Below are positions 9,171 through 18,300 of a stretch of DNA of 18,951 nucleotides, one piece after another. The position numbers were made by a program, and so were the translations under genes. This stretch comes from Larix sibirica. Lineage: Eukaryota; Streptophyta; Pinopsida; Pinales; Pinaceae. Numbering within the stretch: the stretch's first letter is position 1; the number at the start of each line of letters is the position of its first letter. The notes under the pieces are model-generated. The model worked only from the letters and a program-made list of their open reading frames with translations, ran no database searches and was not told the DNA's origin. The stretch covers positions 35,090-54,040 of the forward strand of contig NWUY0300051562.1 of assembly GCA_004151065.3 (NCBI GenBank), given 5' to 3'.

Positions 9171-9769
9171 TTTATGTTTATCTCTTCTAGTATTTAGCTA
9201 AGGATATGTGTTTGGAATTCATGTATGTCTGATGCTCCTCTCACACAGTGAATACTTGTTTAACGGTTAAGGTTTACATATTTCAAAATTCATATTATTT
9301 GGTGCTTTTTCCATGGTGATATTTCCTCTTTCGTAATTCCTCTAAAGTCATATTAAGAATTTATCCTAAGATTGATATTCTTGGTGTAATGGCCTGCTCT
9401 TTTCTCATTTCTGTCGCCACCCCAATACTCTTTATTAGATGAGAAACATCACTTACCTTGACTATGTTTTCATAAAGCACTTAACCATTTATTAACTCAA
9501 TATATTTAAGCTCATACCTTGACTCCATTGCCCAATGGTTTCTTCCTCCAGCTTGTCCAACCAGTATTTTTAAGAACCAACCATATCAATTTATAAATCT
9601 GGCCATTGAGCTTCATCTCAAGCTATTACATAATGAAAGTGGGTAGCAGACTTGTAGAGAGATCCCTCTCTGATTGAAAGGGTCAACTTCCAATATAAAT
9701 TTTGGTTTGAAAAGGTTACCTTGGAAATTCTCCTCCACAACCAAGGGGAATTTTTGAGTGATAACATCT

Positions 9770-9787
9770 TGGCGTTGTTTCCGGGGA
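9770..9787 (+). promoter_or_regulatory. Primer-binding site, tRNA-Asp type
   Basis: TGGCGTTGTTTCCGGGGA begins three bases after the 5' LTR end. The canonical tRNA-Asp-primed site of Athila-like gypsy elements is TGGCGCCGTTGCCGGGGA; this matches at 15 of 18 positions, with CC-to-TT and G-to-T changes. It primes minus-strand DNA synthesis on element RNA. The sequence after the 3' LTR diverges at the same point, which confirms the LTR boundary independently. Confidence 0.8.
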
Positions 9788-9982
9788 ATGAAAGGTTTTA
9801 TCTTCCCTGGGAAAGAATGACAATGACTAGAGCTGATTGTTGAAGGTGAATAGTAGTCCGACATAAGAAGGTTGTGTATCTTTCACCTGGGGACTCCACT
9901 CATGATTCCATCAAATTTAAAGACTTCACGGAGAACGAGCTCATTTGACAGAAATATGGAAGGACAATATGGAAAAAAGTAG
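9788..9982 (+). other. Leader between primer-binding site and Gag-like frame
   Basis: These bases have stops in the downstream frame (the last a TAG at 9980) and no convincing coding content. They probably correspond to the untranslated leader of the element RNA and may contain the packaging signal, which cannot be recognised from sequence alone. Confidence 0.4.
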
Positions 9983-11974
9983 GTACTTAAGCTTGAGTTT
10001 TCTTCAAGAAATAATATTTTTTTAATCAATATCTTCCTGTCCTTTCCTAATCTTTTCAAAAGAATCTTTCGTTACTTTCCGCATTCAAATGAAGACCATG
10101 AATCCACACTTGTATATCCTTCCTTAAAAACTGTAGATATACCTTCTTTTTGTACAAGTAACTGTGATCAACATCCTTCTTCTGAGCCATATGAGGTCCA
10201 TGATCAGTCTTGTAAGCCACATGAGATCAAGGCTGATGTTATACTTTCTGTACATAATCCTATACCCTTCAAGTTTCATGAAAGATAGAGGCCTCTTAAA
10301 TTGCCTTCCATTCTTCATGACTTTCCTCCGAAACATTATAAGTACCTCCCTATATTTGATGGAGAAAATATTACAACTGAAAAAACATATCCAATCTTTT
10401 GAGCATTTTTCATATTTCTTTGAGATTCAGCATGATTATGTTTGTACAAGAGATTTTTCTCAGTCGCTACAAGGAGATGCCAAAGCATGGTTGAGAAATT
10501 TGCAGCCTTAGTCGATTAGCTCATGGGATGAATTGAGTAAATCCTTCCTTAAATTTTGGGGTGAGAGGAAACCCTTGGATCATCTCATTTCAAAGTTTTA
10601 TTCCATGAAGAAACAAGGGAATGAGACTGTGTCAATGTTTAATAGGAGGTTTCATAGTTTGTATCACAAAATTCCTAAGGAAATTCAACCCCCAAAAGTT
10701 GCTGCCAGACTGTGTTATGCAACGACTCTTCATTCAGATTTATCTCTCATTCTCTTGGAGAGGGGTTCAATGTCCTTGCAGTAGATGTTTAGTGATGCTC
10801 AGGAGGTTGAGGATAATCTCACAGCTTGTGGAAAAATATCATATCAATTTGAGGATAAGGAGTGGATTGCAGACAGAACTTACATTGAACATGAACAAGA
10901 AGAACGCCATGAGAAGGAGTTTACAGATCAGCTTGTTGAGGAGCAAGCTGTTATCTCAAGTTTTGTTTCTGATGATTTTCAAGCGTATTTTGACTCACCC
11001 ATATATGATGAATATGATCATGATTATGATGCTGATTTTCTTGAGCAACTAGCTATAGGTTTCTCATCAAGACATGTTTATTTTCAGCAAGCTAATGAGA
11101 GCAATCAACTTACATATCATAATCACAACATTGCAAATGGGGAAAGAAGTGAGTCTGCTGAAGAAAATTCTCTACCCTTATGTTTTTCTTCATTTGAGTT
11201 GCTGAGAAAAGGTTTTAAGATCACTAATGAAGCAGAGAAAGTTGAGCTTATGGAAAATTACATAGGGTATTTGGAGCATAATGATGATGAGCTAGTGTCA
11301 CAGTTAGACATGTTATTCTTGCAAGATGATGTTCCAGTACAACAATTTCATAAATAATTTCGGTCTATTTATGGTAGTTCATTGACTGAGTTACATGAAG
11401 GACATAAGCAGTTTGAAGATCATGTCTTTAGATGTCTATTAGAAACTGCATTTTCTTAGCTAGATAATCAAAATCAAATTTTAGACACAACTGATATTGA
11501 AACTCATGATGTTCAAACACCAATATATGAAAATTTTGATGTTCGTGATCACATTGAAAATTATGACATTCATCAATGGTTTCAAGAAAAATATTATCAT
11601 GATCATTCCCCCGATGAACCAAATTATGTACTAGAGCAGATATATTTTATGAATCAACAATCTCTTCATGTTTTCCATGATTCAGTAGCTCTTTACATGG
11701 AGAATTTTATAAGCTTAAACTCACAGCTATCAATTCATTGTGGTTATGAAAATGGTGATGTTGATTTTCAGGAGCAGTTAGCAACGTTTTCTTGTCTAGA
11801 AATTTTGTATTTGCGGCAGTATCATCAAAAGTTTCGGCCATTTTATGACAATCAGCAGTTGAAATTTCATGAAAGGAAAAGAGCAGTTGGAGGGCTTATG
11901 CAAGACATGCGTGGAGTTCAACCAGTGGACAAGACGTTTGTTTGGTTGCACTGGGTATTTGATTTCACGTGATT
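9983..11974 (+). pseudogene. gag: Gypsy-type Gag-like protein with long acidic extension, broken
   Basis: The frame opens after a TAG at 9980, is closed by a TAG at 10286, and shifts by one base in an A-run near 10380. It then stays in one frame to a terminal TGA at 11970-11972, with stops at 10509 (TAG), 10782 (TAG), 11355 (TAA) and 11457 (TAG). About 10400-10830 is a Retrotrans_gag-type capsid domain: SFEHFSYFFEIQHDYVCTRD, LQGDAKAWLRNL, FYSMKKQGNETVSMFNRRFH, PKEIQPPKVAARLCYAT. Roughly 380 codons follow that are rich in Asp, Glu, His and Gln (YDEYDHDYDADF, DVRDHIENYDIHQWF) with no zinc knuckle. No protease or polymerase follows. Family knowledge assigns the first part to capsid formation; the acidic extension has no function I recognise. 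The true start codon is unclear. Confidence 0.72.
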
Positions 11975-12252
11975 AAGTAATTCATGGGTCAGCTTAGAGT
12001 AGGTAGTTAGGATGAATAAGCTCAGCACTCTGAGCATCTTTTTCAACAATGAATTGTATTTCGATATTTCAGTTTGTAGTACCAGTTGGTTTCCAGTATA
12101 TCTCTCAATTTGCAGAAGGTGGATGGATTTTAAGTTTGGTTTCAGTTTAAGAATGAGTACAGGTTGCAAGTTAGTACAGCTTAATGGATAGGCATAGGTC
12201 TACGGGTTCTTTGCTACCTCACAGGGAGGATAGCATCCCCAGTTGGAGCCGA
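11975..12252 (+). other. 3' internal end of the gypsy-type element with weak polypurine tract
   Basis: This is non-coding sequence between the Gag-like frame and the 3' LTR. The best purine run, AGGGAGGA at 12223-12230, is 22 bases from the LTR start; the bases directly before the LTR (GTTGGAGCCGA) are only partly purine. The plus-strand primer is therefore degenerate or was never canonical. Confidence 0.45.
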
Positions 12253-12514
12253 TGTTGACACTGGAAATTTTAGATATAGGATCAGCCATTCCAGGTTTGG
12301 TCAAATTTTTGTCATTTTTAAATAGCCACTGGTCGTTGTTTTCAAAGCTTATGTCATGCCCTTATAACGATGAGTTAAGTGCAAAATTTGTCATTACATT
12401 TGAAGTGGTGTAATGGGGTGTCTATATGTTGATTGGGTTCTAATGAACCTAGGTTTAACCTTTTCCCATCTGTCGCCCTTTCTCCTTGTCACATCACCAT
12501 CAATTTTAAATTTT

Positions 12515-12553
12515 TGTAGCGCTAAGGGTTATTTTTGAACTAGGCGCGCTACA
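12515..12553. repeat. Perfect inverted repeat in the 3' LTR (TGTAGCGC / GCGCTACA)
   Basis: The left arm 12515-12522 and right arm 12546-12553 are perfect 8-base reverse complements around a 23-base loop. They could form a hairpin in DNA or RNA or bind a dimeric protein. One arm motif recurs in degenerate form further along the LTR (AACTTTTGTAACGCCAA near 14317, CTTTTGCATCGCCAA near 14692). Confidence 0.5.
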
Positions 12554-12844
12554 TAAGTTTTTAAAATTCTGCAGCAAAGCAATCATATCCTGACTATGGT
12601 CGCTGTAAAAATTGTCAGAGGTACTAATTGCATCCTAAGTGGTATTAAAATTCGTTTGCAGCGTGTCTTATGGTTCGTAGTGGTTACTAAATCTATTCCT
12701 CGATTCATTTGAGTCAGTTATGCATTTTAATCCTTGCCAAAAATATGTGTTCAAAACAAACTCCTTCTGTTGACAGTCATACCCTTGTAGTCGCCTTTCT
12801 AGTTACAAGTGTTGTATTTTCTAATTTCCCGGCATTAGCATACT

Positions 12845-14241
12845 ATGGCGACAGAACCAATGCAGAAAAAAAGAAAGGAGGATTTTTCATGGGCTTCGAG
12901 CCCCAAGACGCCATATTTTTTGAGATGAACCCTGAAGTCAAGAAGTATTTCCAACATGTGGGTTGTTTAAAAAATTGTGAAAAGTTGCAGGGTTTCCACA
13001 AGCAGGTTGCTAAAGACTTCGCGCTCAATTTTGATTGATTCAAAAATAAGATGGGCCCTCTTCTGATGGAATTTTCCATAGATTCCATCGTCGCTGCTAC
13101 AGAAATACCACGCCATGGAGAACAATGGTTTAAAGTAATGAAGTTTCAATTAAACAATTGTGATGAATTTCTAAAAGAAGAGCACAAGGGATCGGATCTA
13201 ACCCATGGGATACCAAAGGCTTGGTTGTCAGAGGAATATGAGAAGCTTATGTTTGCCATCATCAAATTTTTCACCTGTGAAGGAAGGTTTGACACAGTTT
13301 ATCAATTTCACTTCAACTTGTTGTTGCATTTCAGTGGAAAAAAGTATCTAGACATCCCTTTTTATCTGTATAGGAGTCTTGGAAAAATGGCAGACAAGGC
13401 GCAGTCTAAACCTGAAAAAGCAGAACACCATATATTTCATTTCGATTTGATCAAACTGTTGGTGCTTGAAGATCTTAGGAGAATAAACAAGGATTGGAAT
13501 ACACTTCTTTTCTTGGCTGGATATGATCCGGAAGTGATGGGCACTCCTTCAGTAAAGAAAGGCACTCCTAGCTCAAAGGAAAAAAATCCTAAAGTTTTGA
13601 CCCTAGAAAATGTCAAGGAAAAGAACAAAAGTGAAGGGAAAAACAAAGGTAAAAGGCCTATAGAACAGATCCCTAGGGTTGTAATAGATATAGAAGATAA
13701 TCCTGAAAGTCAGAAAAGTACAAAGAAGATAAAGAGAAGAAGGCTAATTGTTTATGAAGAAATGATAGAAGCTGGTAAACCTAGAACTAGGTCAGCAGCA
13801 AGAGAACAAGAGTCTATGGAAAAGGAGATATTAAAAGCTCCACCTAAGAAATATACCCAACCAAAGAGAAAATATTTTTCCAAAGCACATCCATCTGAAC
13901 AATCACAGGCTGATGATTCAGAAGTGAAAAAACTGAAATTGCAGTTGTAAGAAGCTCAATTGGCAATTGTCCAATTGAAAGAAGAAGATAGGCGACATAG
14001 AATTGAAGTATCTGAAACTTTGGACCTATATGAGAAGCCTCTGGATGAAGCTAAAGGAATGGTAAAAATATCACTACCCTTACATCGCTAACTTCATAAT
14101 GTATACAGACAAAACACATCCCTTTAGGCAAAAAACAGAAAGTTAAAGAAAAATTTGCAAGTGTCAAAAGAAGGGGTTACTGAAGGTAATCTTGAAATCC
14201 TCGCTAAGGAAACCCTTGATATTAATGAACTTAGACCATAA
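12845..14241 (+). pseudogene. LTR-embedded accessory reading frame, 3' copy, best preserved
   Basis: The ATG at 12845 corresponds to 6635, but a one-base loss before 12901 puts it out of frame. The main frame has a TGA at 13036, then an unbroken 304-codon stretch (13039-13950), a TAA at 13948 where the other LTR has AAA, and two more stops before TAA 14239. Along the protein: a helical domain (EIPRHGEQWFKVMKFQLNNC, IPKAWLSEEYEKLMFAIIKF, CEGRFDTVYQFHFNLLLHFS, FYLYRSLGKMADKAQSKPEK), a linker with GTPSVKKGTPSSKEK, a basic stretch KSTKKIKRRRLIVYEE that could be a nuclear localisation or nucleic-acid-binding segment, and a charged coiled coil near the end. There is no catalytic motif or zinc ligand set. 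Function unknown; the domain layout suggests a structural or nucleic-acid-associated role, which is inference. Confidence 0.62.
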
Positions 14242-14865
14242 TATGCTCAAATTCTAGTTTTGGAGAATATTTGGAAGGATTCGGGCTAGTTTTATACAAC
14301 AATGTCATTTCCAGAAAACTTTTGTAACGCCAACCATATAAAATCAGTGAAAACGCTACCGAAGTTCTGAAAGTCACATTTTGCAGTATCAAAGAAAAGA
14401 AGCTTGGTTATCATGTTGGCATCAATTTCATATTATGTTTTTCCTATTGTGGATTTATTCATCAAAGGAAGGGTAGCAGCATGCACACAGAAGCAGTTCC
14501 TATTATCAAACCCTAATTTTGGATATAACTAGGGTTTGGTATAACCTTACTTTGAAGACAAGATTGAAGCTTCAATTGGTAATATGGCCTGTTATACATA
14601 TCAGAGCATCTCAATAGACCTTTAGCAAGCATAAAATCTAGTTAAAATTTAAGTTGGAGCGGTATTCAAGATTTTGTACAATCTCAGGAACTTTTGCATC
14701 GCCAATGGTGTAAAACAGGAAAAAGTGCTACAGAAAGTAAAACGCAGTTTTGCAACACTGAAAGCCACAAATGAACGTGGGACTCTACAACGCTTTCAAT
14801 TTTGCTCCATCTCACCTAATGAGTCGGAGTTTGACTTTTACGTGGACGAATTGACACCGAGGCAG

Positions 14866-14873
14866 TATAAAAG
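14866..14873 (+). promoter_or_regulatory. Candidate LTR TATA box (3' LTR)
   Basis: TATAAAAG in the conserved context ACCGAGGCAG, matching the 5' LTR site at 8691. A promoter here would read outwards towards 15818, where only the antisense of the copia gag lies. Confidence 0.4.
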
Positions 14874-15817
14874 CATGATTGTAAATATTTTTTCCTTCAA
14901 AGTAATTAAATAGTTTTAGTTAGGATAAGTCCTAAAAGTAAGGAGATGGTTATGTAGGTTGTTTATGACCATTCCTATAAATTAGAATTCGTTTGCTTAT
15001 GTGTCATATATATGTAATTGTTTTCTATTTTAGGGAAAAGGCTAAGGATTCGAATTTGTAACTAAAAAATATAGCTTTTCTTTATATATGAGATAAAGAC
15101 AGTGTTGTAAGGGGTACGATATTCAATTGGGTTAATGAGAAGTACATTTTTTCCGTGAATCAGAGATTCATTATGGTGTTGTTTTAAGTATGTTTATTTT
15201 CTATGTTTAATGCTCATTCCATTTATGTTTATCTCTTCTAGTATTTAGCTAAGGATATGTGCTTGGAATTCGTCTATGTCTGATGCTCCTCTCACATAGT
15301 GAATACTTGTTTAAATGTTAAGGTTTACATCTTTCAAACTTCATCTTATTTGGTGCTTTGTCCATGGCGATCTTTCCTCTTTGTTAATTCTTCTAATGTT
15401 ACATTAAGAATTTATCCTAAGATTGATATTCTTAATGTAATGGCCTGCTCTTTTCTCATTTCTTCTGCCATCCCAATACTCTTTATATGCTGAGAAACAT
15501 CACTTACCTTGTCTCTGTTTTCAGAAAGCACATAACCAGTTATTAACTCAATGTCTTTAATCTCGGACCTTGACTCCATTTCCCAATGGTTTCTTCCTCC
15601 ACCTTGTCCAACCAGTCTTTTGAGAATCCAACCCTATCATTTTATAAATCTGTCCATTGAGATTCATCCCAAGCTAATACATAATGAAAGTGGGTAGCAA
15701 ACTTGCAGAGAGAGCCCTCTCTGACTGAAAGAGTCAGCTTTCAGTCCAAATTTTGGTTTGAAAAGGTTACCTTGGTAATTCTTCTCCACATCCAAGGGGA
15801 ATTTTTGAGTGATAACA

Positions 15818-16129
15818 CACACCTTGATATATGTTCTTGAGCTTATCCCACATTTCCTTCACGGAGGTGATATGCATGACCTTTACTAGCTCCGTTTCTG
15901 ACAAACCACTGAAGATAGCCTTAATTGCTTTTGCATTATTATGATAGAGGTTCTTTCCATCAACATTAATAGGCAGGTCTTCTGAAACGTTGTAGCCATT
16001 GACAATGGCAAGCCAAACTTCAAGTCCTAGAGACATTAGATATGTGCGCATCCTTACGCTCCAAAATTCGTAATTGCTTCCATCAAAAAGTGGAATTCTA
16101 CTTTATGAAATCCCTTCGTGCCTTTCCAT
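15818..16129 (-). pseudogene. gag: Copia gag N-terminal half (DUF4219/UBN2 start), truncated by insertion
   Basis: An ATG at 16129-16127 on the minus strand opens a frame with one early stop (TAA at 16105-16103). It continues as IPLFDGSNYEFWSVRMRTYL, the signature N-terminus of plant copia Gag, followed by LGLEVWLAIVNGY and ETELVKVMHITSVKEMWDKL. It breaks off after NIYQG at the edge of the gypsy-type LTR. The C-terminal half lies at 5484-6052. The primer-binding site and LTR end stand about 45-60 bases upstream, the usual short leader, which supports the start codon. The halves overlap by about 14 codons. The early TAA could be a CAA changed by one C-to-T step. Confidence 0.8.
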
Positions 16130-16171
16130 GGATCTTCCTTCCAATGATTAAGCTGTAACTTGAAGAAACCT

Positions 16172-16183
16172 TCTCTAATACCA
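16172..16183 (-). promoter_or_regulatory. Primer-binding site of the copia element, tRNA-iMet type
   Basis: Read on the minus strand, TGGTATTAGAGA lies two bases after the LTR end ATTCCAACA. It matches the standard plant copia site TGGTATCAGAGC at 10 of 12 positions. It fixes the strand of the copia element and the inner edge of its 5' LTR. Confidence 0.75.
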
Positions 16184-16185
16184 AT

Positions 16186-16440
16186 TGTTGGAATNNGGCT
16201 TATCATAAAATGTAAGTGATGTGTTTCTTAATAAGGAATGTCTTAGCAGGAAAATTTTAAACTCATGCAATAGGGTGGGAAGTCTACAATGAGAACAAAA
16301 AACTGGTGGATGGCTTCTCACTCCATCGATCTCTCCAGTGAACCAATACCTCATAGATCTCCTTGAAAGTTGACAATTATTTAATTGTCTTGATGCATAT
16401 AGGACCAAAGTTATTGTACGTTATTGACTGCTTAACCCCA
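16186..16440 (-). mobile_element. Copia 5' LTR, inner (3') end, interrupted by NN; outer boundary not found
   Basis: On the minus strand the LTR ends ATTCCAACA at 16186, next to the primer-binding site. Two unresolved bases (16195-16196) follow within 9 bases, so the link to the sequence on the right is uncertain. That sequence on the minus strand (GTAGACTTCCCACC, TTATTAAGAAACACATC) is plausible LTR material. The expected LTR start, which would read CCAACA on the plus strand, is not found up to 18951, so the LTR is truncated or misjoined. The end coordinate is nominal. Confidence 0.45.
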
Positions 16441-17908
16441 TATCTTCATCCCATGAATAAGCACTAGTACAAAACAACGTGGACAAAATACATTGATATA
16501 CTCATCTCCCATGGTGTTACTTTTTCCATGTTCAAAAAATGCAACTTGACTCGGATCATGGATGTCTTCTTTTTGAAGCCAATTTTTTTTTTTCATTTTA
16601 TGGAAATGCTGCTTATCAAAACTTACAGTTTGTGTTCTAAGAGGGTGAGGAAGGCTATAGATAGATAGATAGATGGATATTTCAAAATGCTGCTTACAGA
16701 AACCCGTGTTCTTTTGTTTGTAGAATTTGTCAGCCTTCTTTGTATATGCACCTTAAATTTCAACATGTACCACTTCATGTCCATGACTCAAGCTTTACAA
16801 ACATCATAAGTCCTTTCTGCCCCTTCTTGCTGTCCACCTTCTTTTGTGTGCAAAATGAATTGAGCTTCTTTTAATTATTTGATTGTCTCTTTTGCTCTCA
16901 ATGGGATATTTGACTTGTGATAATGACTTTCAGGATTGTTATCATCATGATGTAGTTTAAGACTTTAAGTTACTTCCCAAAATCTACTCCTTAATTTCAA
17001 GATGCCATTCAAAGTTGTGAGATTTGGACTCTGCAAAAACTTGGCCAGATTGGGTTTGACAAAATTCAGTGTCTCAGCAAAACTCCATTCAAGGCTTGAT
17101 GGAAGTCAACAAATAGAAAAAGAAAAACTGAAAATATGGGAAGAAGTGCAGAAAAATTAACAATGACATTTCCAAACCATGTAATCCAGAAAACAACACT
17201 TGATCTATCAGTTCATCTCATTAAATTTGACACAACATTTGTCTCAAAAACTGTGACCAAGAAAGGTTTAAATGACTAAAAGAATATTTTGTAAATGACT
17301 AGGTTTATAGTAGTGGCCCTTCCAATGAACAAATCCCAAATAAGACACCATCTTGTTACTTCAGATTTCAGAAAAATATCCAAGTATGCAATGAAGGAAA
17401 ATAGTTAAATGATAACCTTGCTGATGAAGAACTTTAAGATTCCTCTGATGACAGAGATTAAAGCATGCACTCAAATGGAGATAAGCACACGTGAAGTTCT
17501 AAATTCTTATCTTCAAAGGGTTTAGTTCAAGATTTGGTCTGTATTTCATGCATGCTGATTTTGACATTGATTCAGGGCTTGCTTGTTATTAGATGTAGCA
17601 ACATGAACAGTCATGCTCACAACATAGCTATTGGATTTCTTTTCCTCGTTCTCTTTTTTTGTAGAATTTATATGCAATTATCTGTTTGATATTTTCTGTG
17701 CTGTTGATAGCTCATTATGGAATTCATCATACATATTGTGACTAGCAACCTCTCCAAACAACGAACATCACACATGCTACTCTGTACATCATATGATTGC
17801 AGTGTAGATTCTTTCAAGTGCAGATAATCCAATGTTATTAGCAATGTATTTAATTTAGCTCTCTTCATATTTTGCATGATATTATCTTGTTCTTTCTGTG
17901 AGTGCCAG
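16441..17908. other. Non-coding stretch, possibly intronic, with a short microsatellite
   Basis: No transposon terminus, RNA gene or convincing exon is seen. A short (ATAG)n run lies at about 16657-16675. If the exon beginning at 17909 is real, at least the right part is intron. The end of the stretch, pyrimidine-rich with TTGTTCTTTCTGTG before an AG at 17907-17908, looks like a plant 3' splice site. Confidence 0.4.
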
Positions 17909-18008
17909 GTGCTATGAAGAGATGCCACTGCAAGGATGGCAAGCAGTGCAAGAGCAACGAACTATTCAGAACCTCTCAGATACACTAAGAACAATTTTGC
18001 GCTTATGA
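17909..18008 (+). CDS. Candidate last exon of an unrecognised host gene
   Basis: After a pyrimidine-rich run and AG at 17907-17908, a phase-1 frame reads 32 codons to TGA at 18006-18008: CYEEMPLQGWQAVQ, then EQRTIQNLSDTLRTILRL. The peptide is balanced and amphipathic, with helix-forming content. This DNA is less AT-rich than its surroundings, and the sequence after the stop looks like a plant 3' UTR. Nothing upstream within the window was recognised as another exon, so the gene would have a long last intron, perhaps holding the transposon nest, or would be a fragment. I do not recognise the protein. An alternative frame (KRCHCKDGKQCKSN) also avoids stops for a while but looks less protein-like. 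Thirty-two codons can arise by chance, so this is tentative. Confidence 0.35.
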
Positions 18009-18300
18009 TTGATTAAATACACCGCAGATATTCAATTAGCATAGCAGCTGGCTGTTCTTGGGGGAAAAGTCCTGACATTGGCTTGTCAATTCGATTAAGG
18101 CTATTGCAGTGGGGGTTGCCTGATTGTTTTTCTCAGAAGTAGAGCTGAAGTGTTAGATGATTGTACTTAGTGTATAAAGGGCTTAGTTAAATCACTATAT
18201 GTCTATTCCTATGTTCTGATTTGAGTTCACGTCCAAGACTTGTAATGTTAACCTGTTATTGTATCATTTTGTATATTTATATATGTCCTCCAGCAGTAGG
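18009..18300 (+). other. Possible 3' untranslated region following the candidate exon
   Basis: The bases after the stop are T-rich, with TTGTAATG, TTATTGTATC and TTTTGTATATTTATA between about 18238 and 18283, resembling plant far-upstream and near-upstream polyadenylation elements. No canonical AATAAA is present. It stands or falls with the exon call. Confidence 0.3.

Larger units (their letters stand above)
6053..9766 (+). repeat. 5' LTR of the gypsy-type element (3,714 bases)
   Basis: It starts with TGTTGACACTGG right against the interrupted copia gag and ends with GAGTGATAACA three bases before the primer-binding site. It aligns along its whole length with 12253-15817. It carries a broken reading frame (6635-8037), a TATAAAAG box (8691), a second TATATATG motif near 8911 and a 74-base tandem duplication (9023-9170) that the other LTR lacks. 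Confidence 0.88.
6053..15817 (+). mobile_element. Non-autonomous gypsy-type (LARD-like) LTR retrotransposon inserted in the copia gag
   Basis: Two long direct repeats (6053-9766 and 12253-15817) flank 2,486 bases of internal sequence. Both begin TGTTGACACTGG and end AGTGATAACA; the ends form an imperfect 10-base inverted repeat (8 of 10 matching). A tRNA-Asp-type primer-binding site follows the left repeat. The internal region encodes a Gag-like protein and nothing else: no protease, reverse transcriptase, RNase H or integrase motif is visible. Long LTRs with a short internal region lacking pol resemble LARDs. The tRNA-Asp primer points to the Athila-like side of Ty3/gypsy. Two stretches I counted by eye differ by about 10 in 190 and 16 in 265 bases between the LTRs, so the insertion is old. 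Mobilisation would have needed enzymes from an autonomous partner. Confidence 0.85.
12253..15817 (+). repeat. 3' LTR of the gypsy-type element (3,565 bases)
   Basis: It begins TGTTGACACTGG exactly as the 5' LTR does and ends GAGTGATAACA, then passes through CACA into copia gag sequence. It is about 150 bases shorter than the 5' LTR, mainly because it lacks the 74-base tandem copy and some bases near 15100-15150. It preserves the better copy of the embedded reading frame (12845-14241). Confidence 0.88.

Noticed and set aside
10621-11052. 143-codon plus-strand frame
   Set aside because: It lies in another frame over the Gag-like sequence and has no motif; the overlapping frame carries the recognisable Retrotrans_gag residues.
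16657-16675. Short ATAG microsatellite
   Set aside because: Real but short and ordinary; not worth a separate finding.
17002-17160. 52-codon plus-strand frame starting at an ATG
   Set aside because: It looks mildly protein-like, but it is short, has no splice context or recognisable motif, and frames of this length are expected by chance in the window.
17668-17928. 86-codon minus-strand frame overlapping the candidate exon
   Set aside because: Its composition is unremarkable and it overlaps the splice-acceptor-like region; the plus-strand reading is better supported.
17906-17990. Cys-rich reading KRCHCKDGKQCKSN resembling a CXC-type motif
   Set aside because: Only a few cysteines, no full CXC spacing, and no continuation; it is in a different frame from the better exon candidate.
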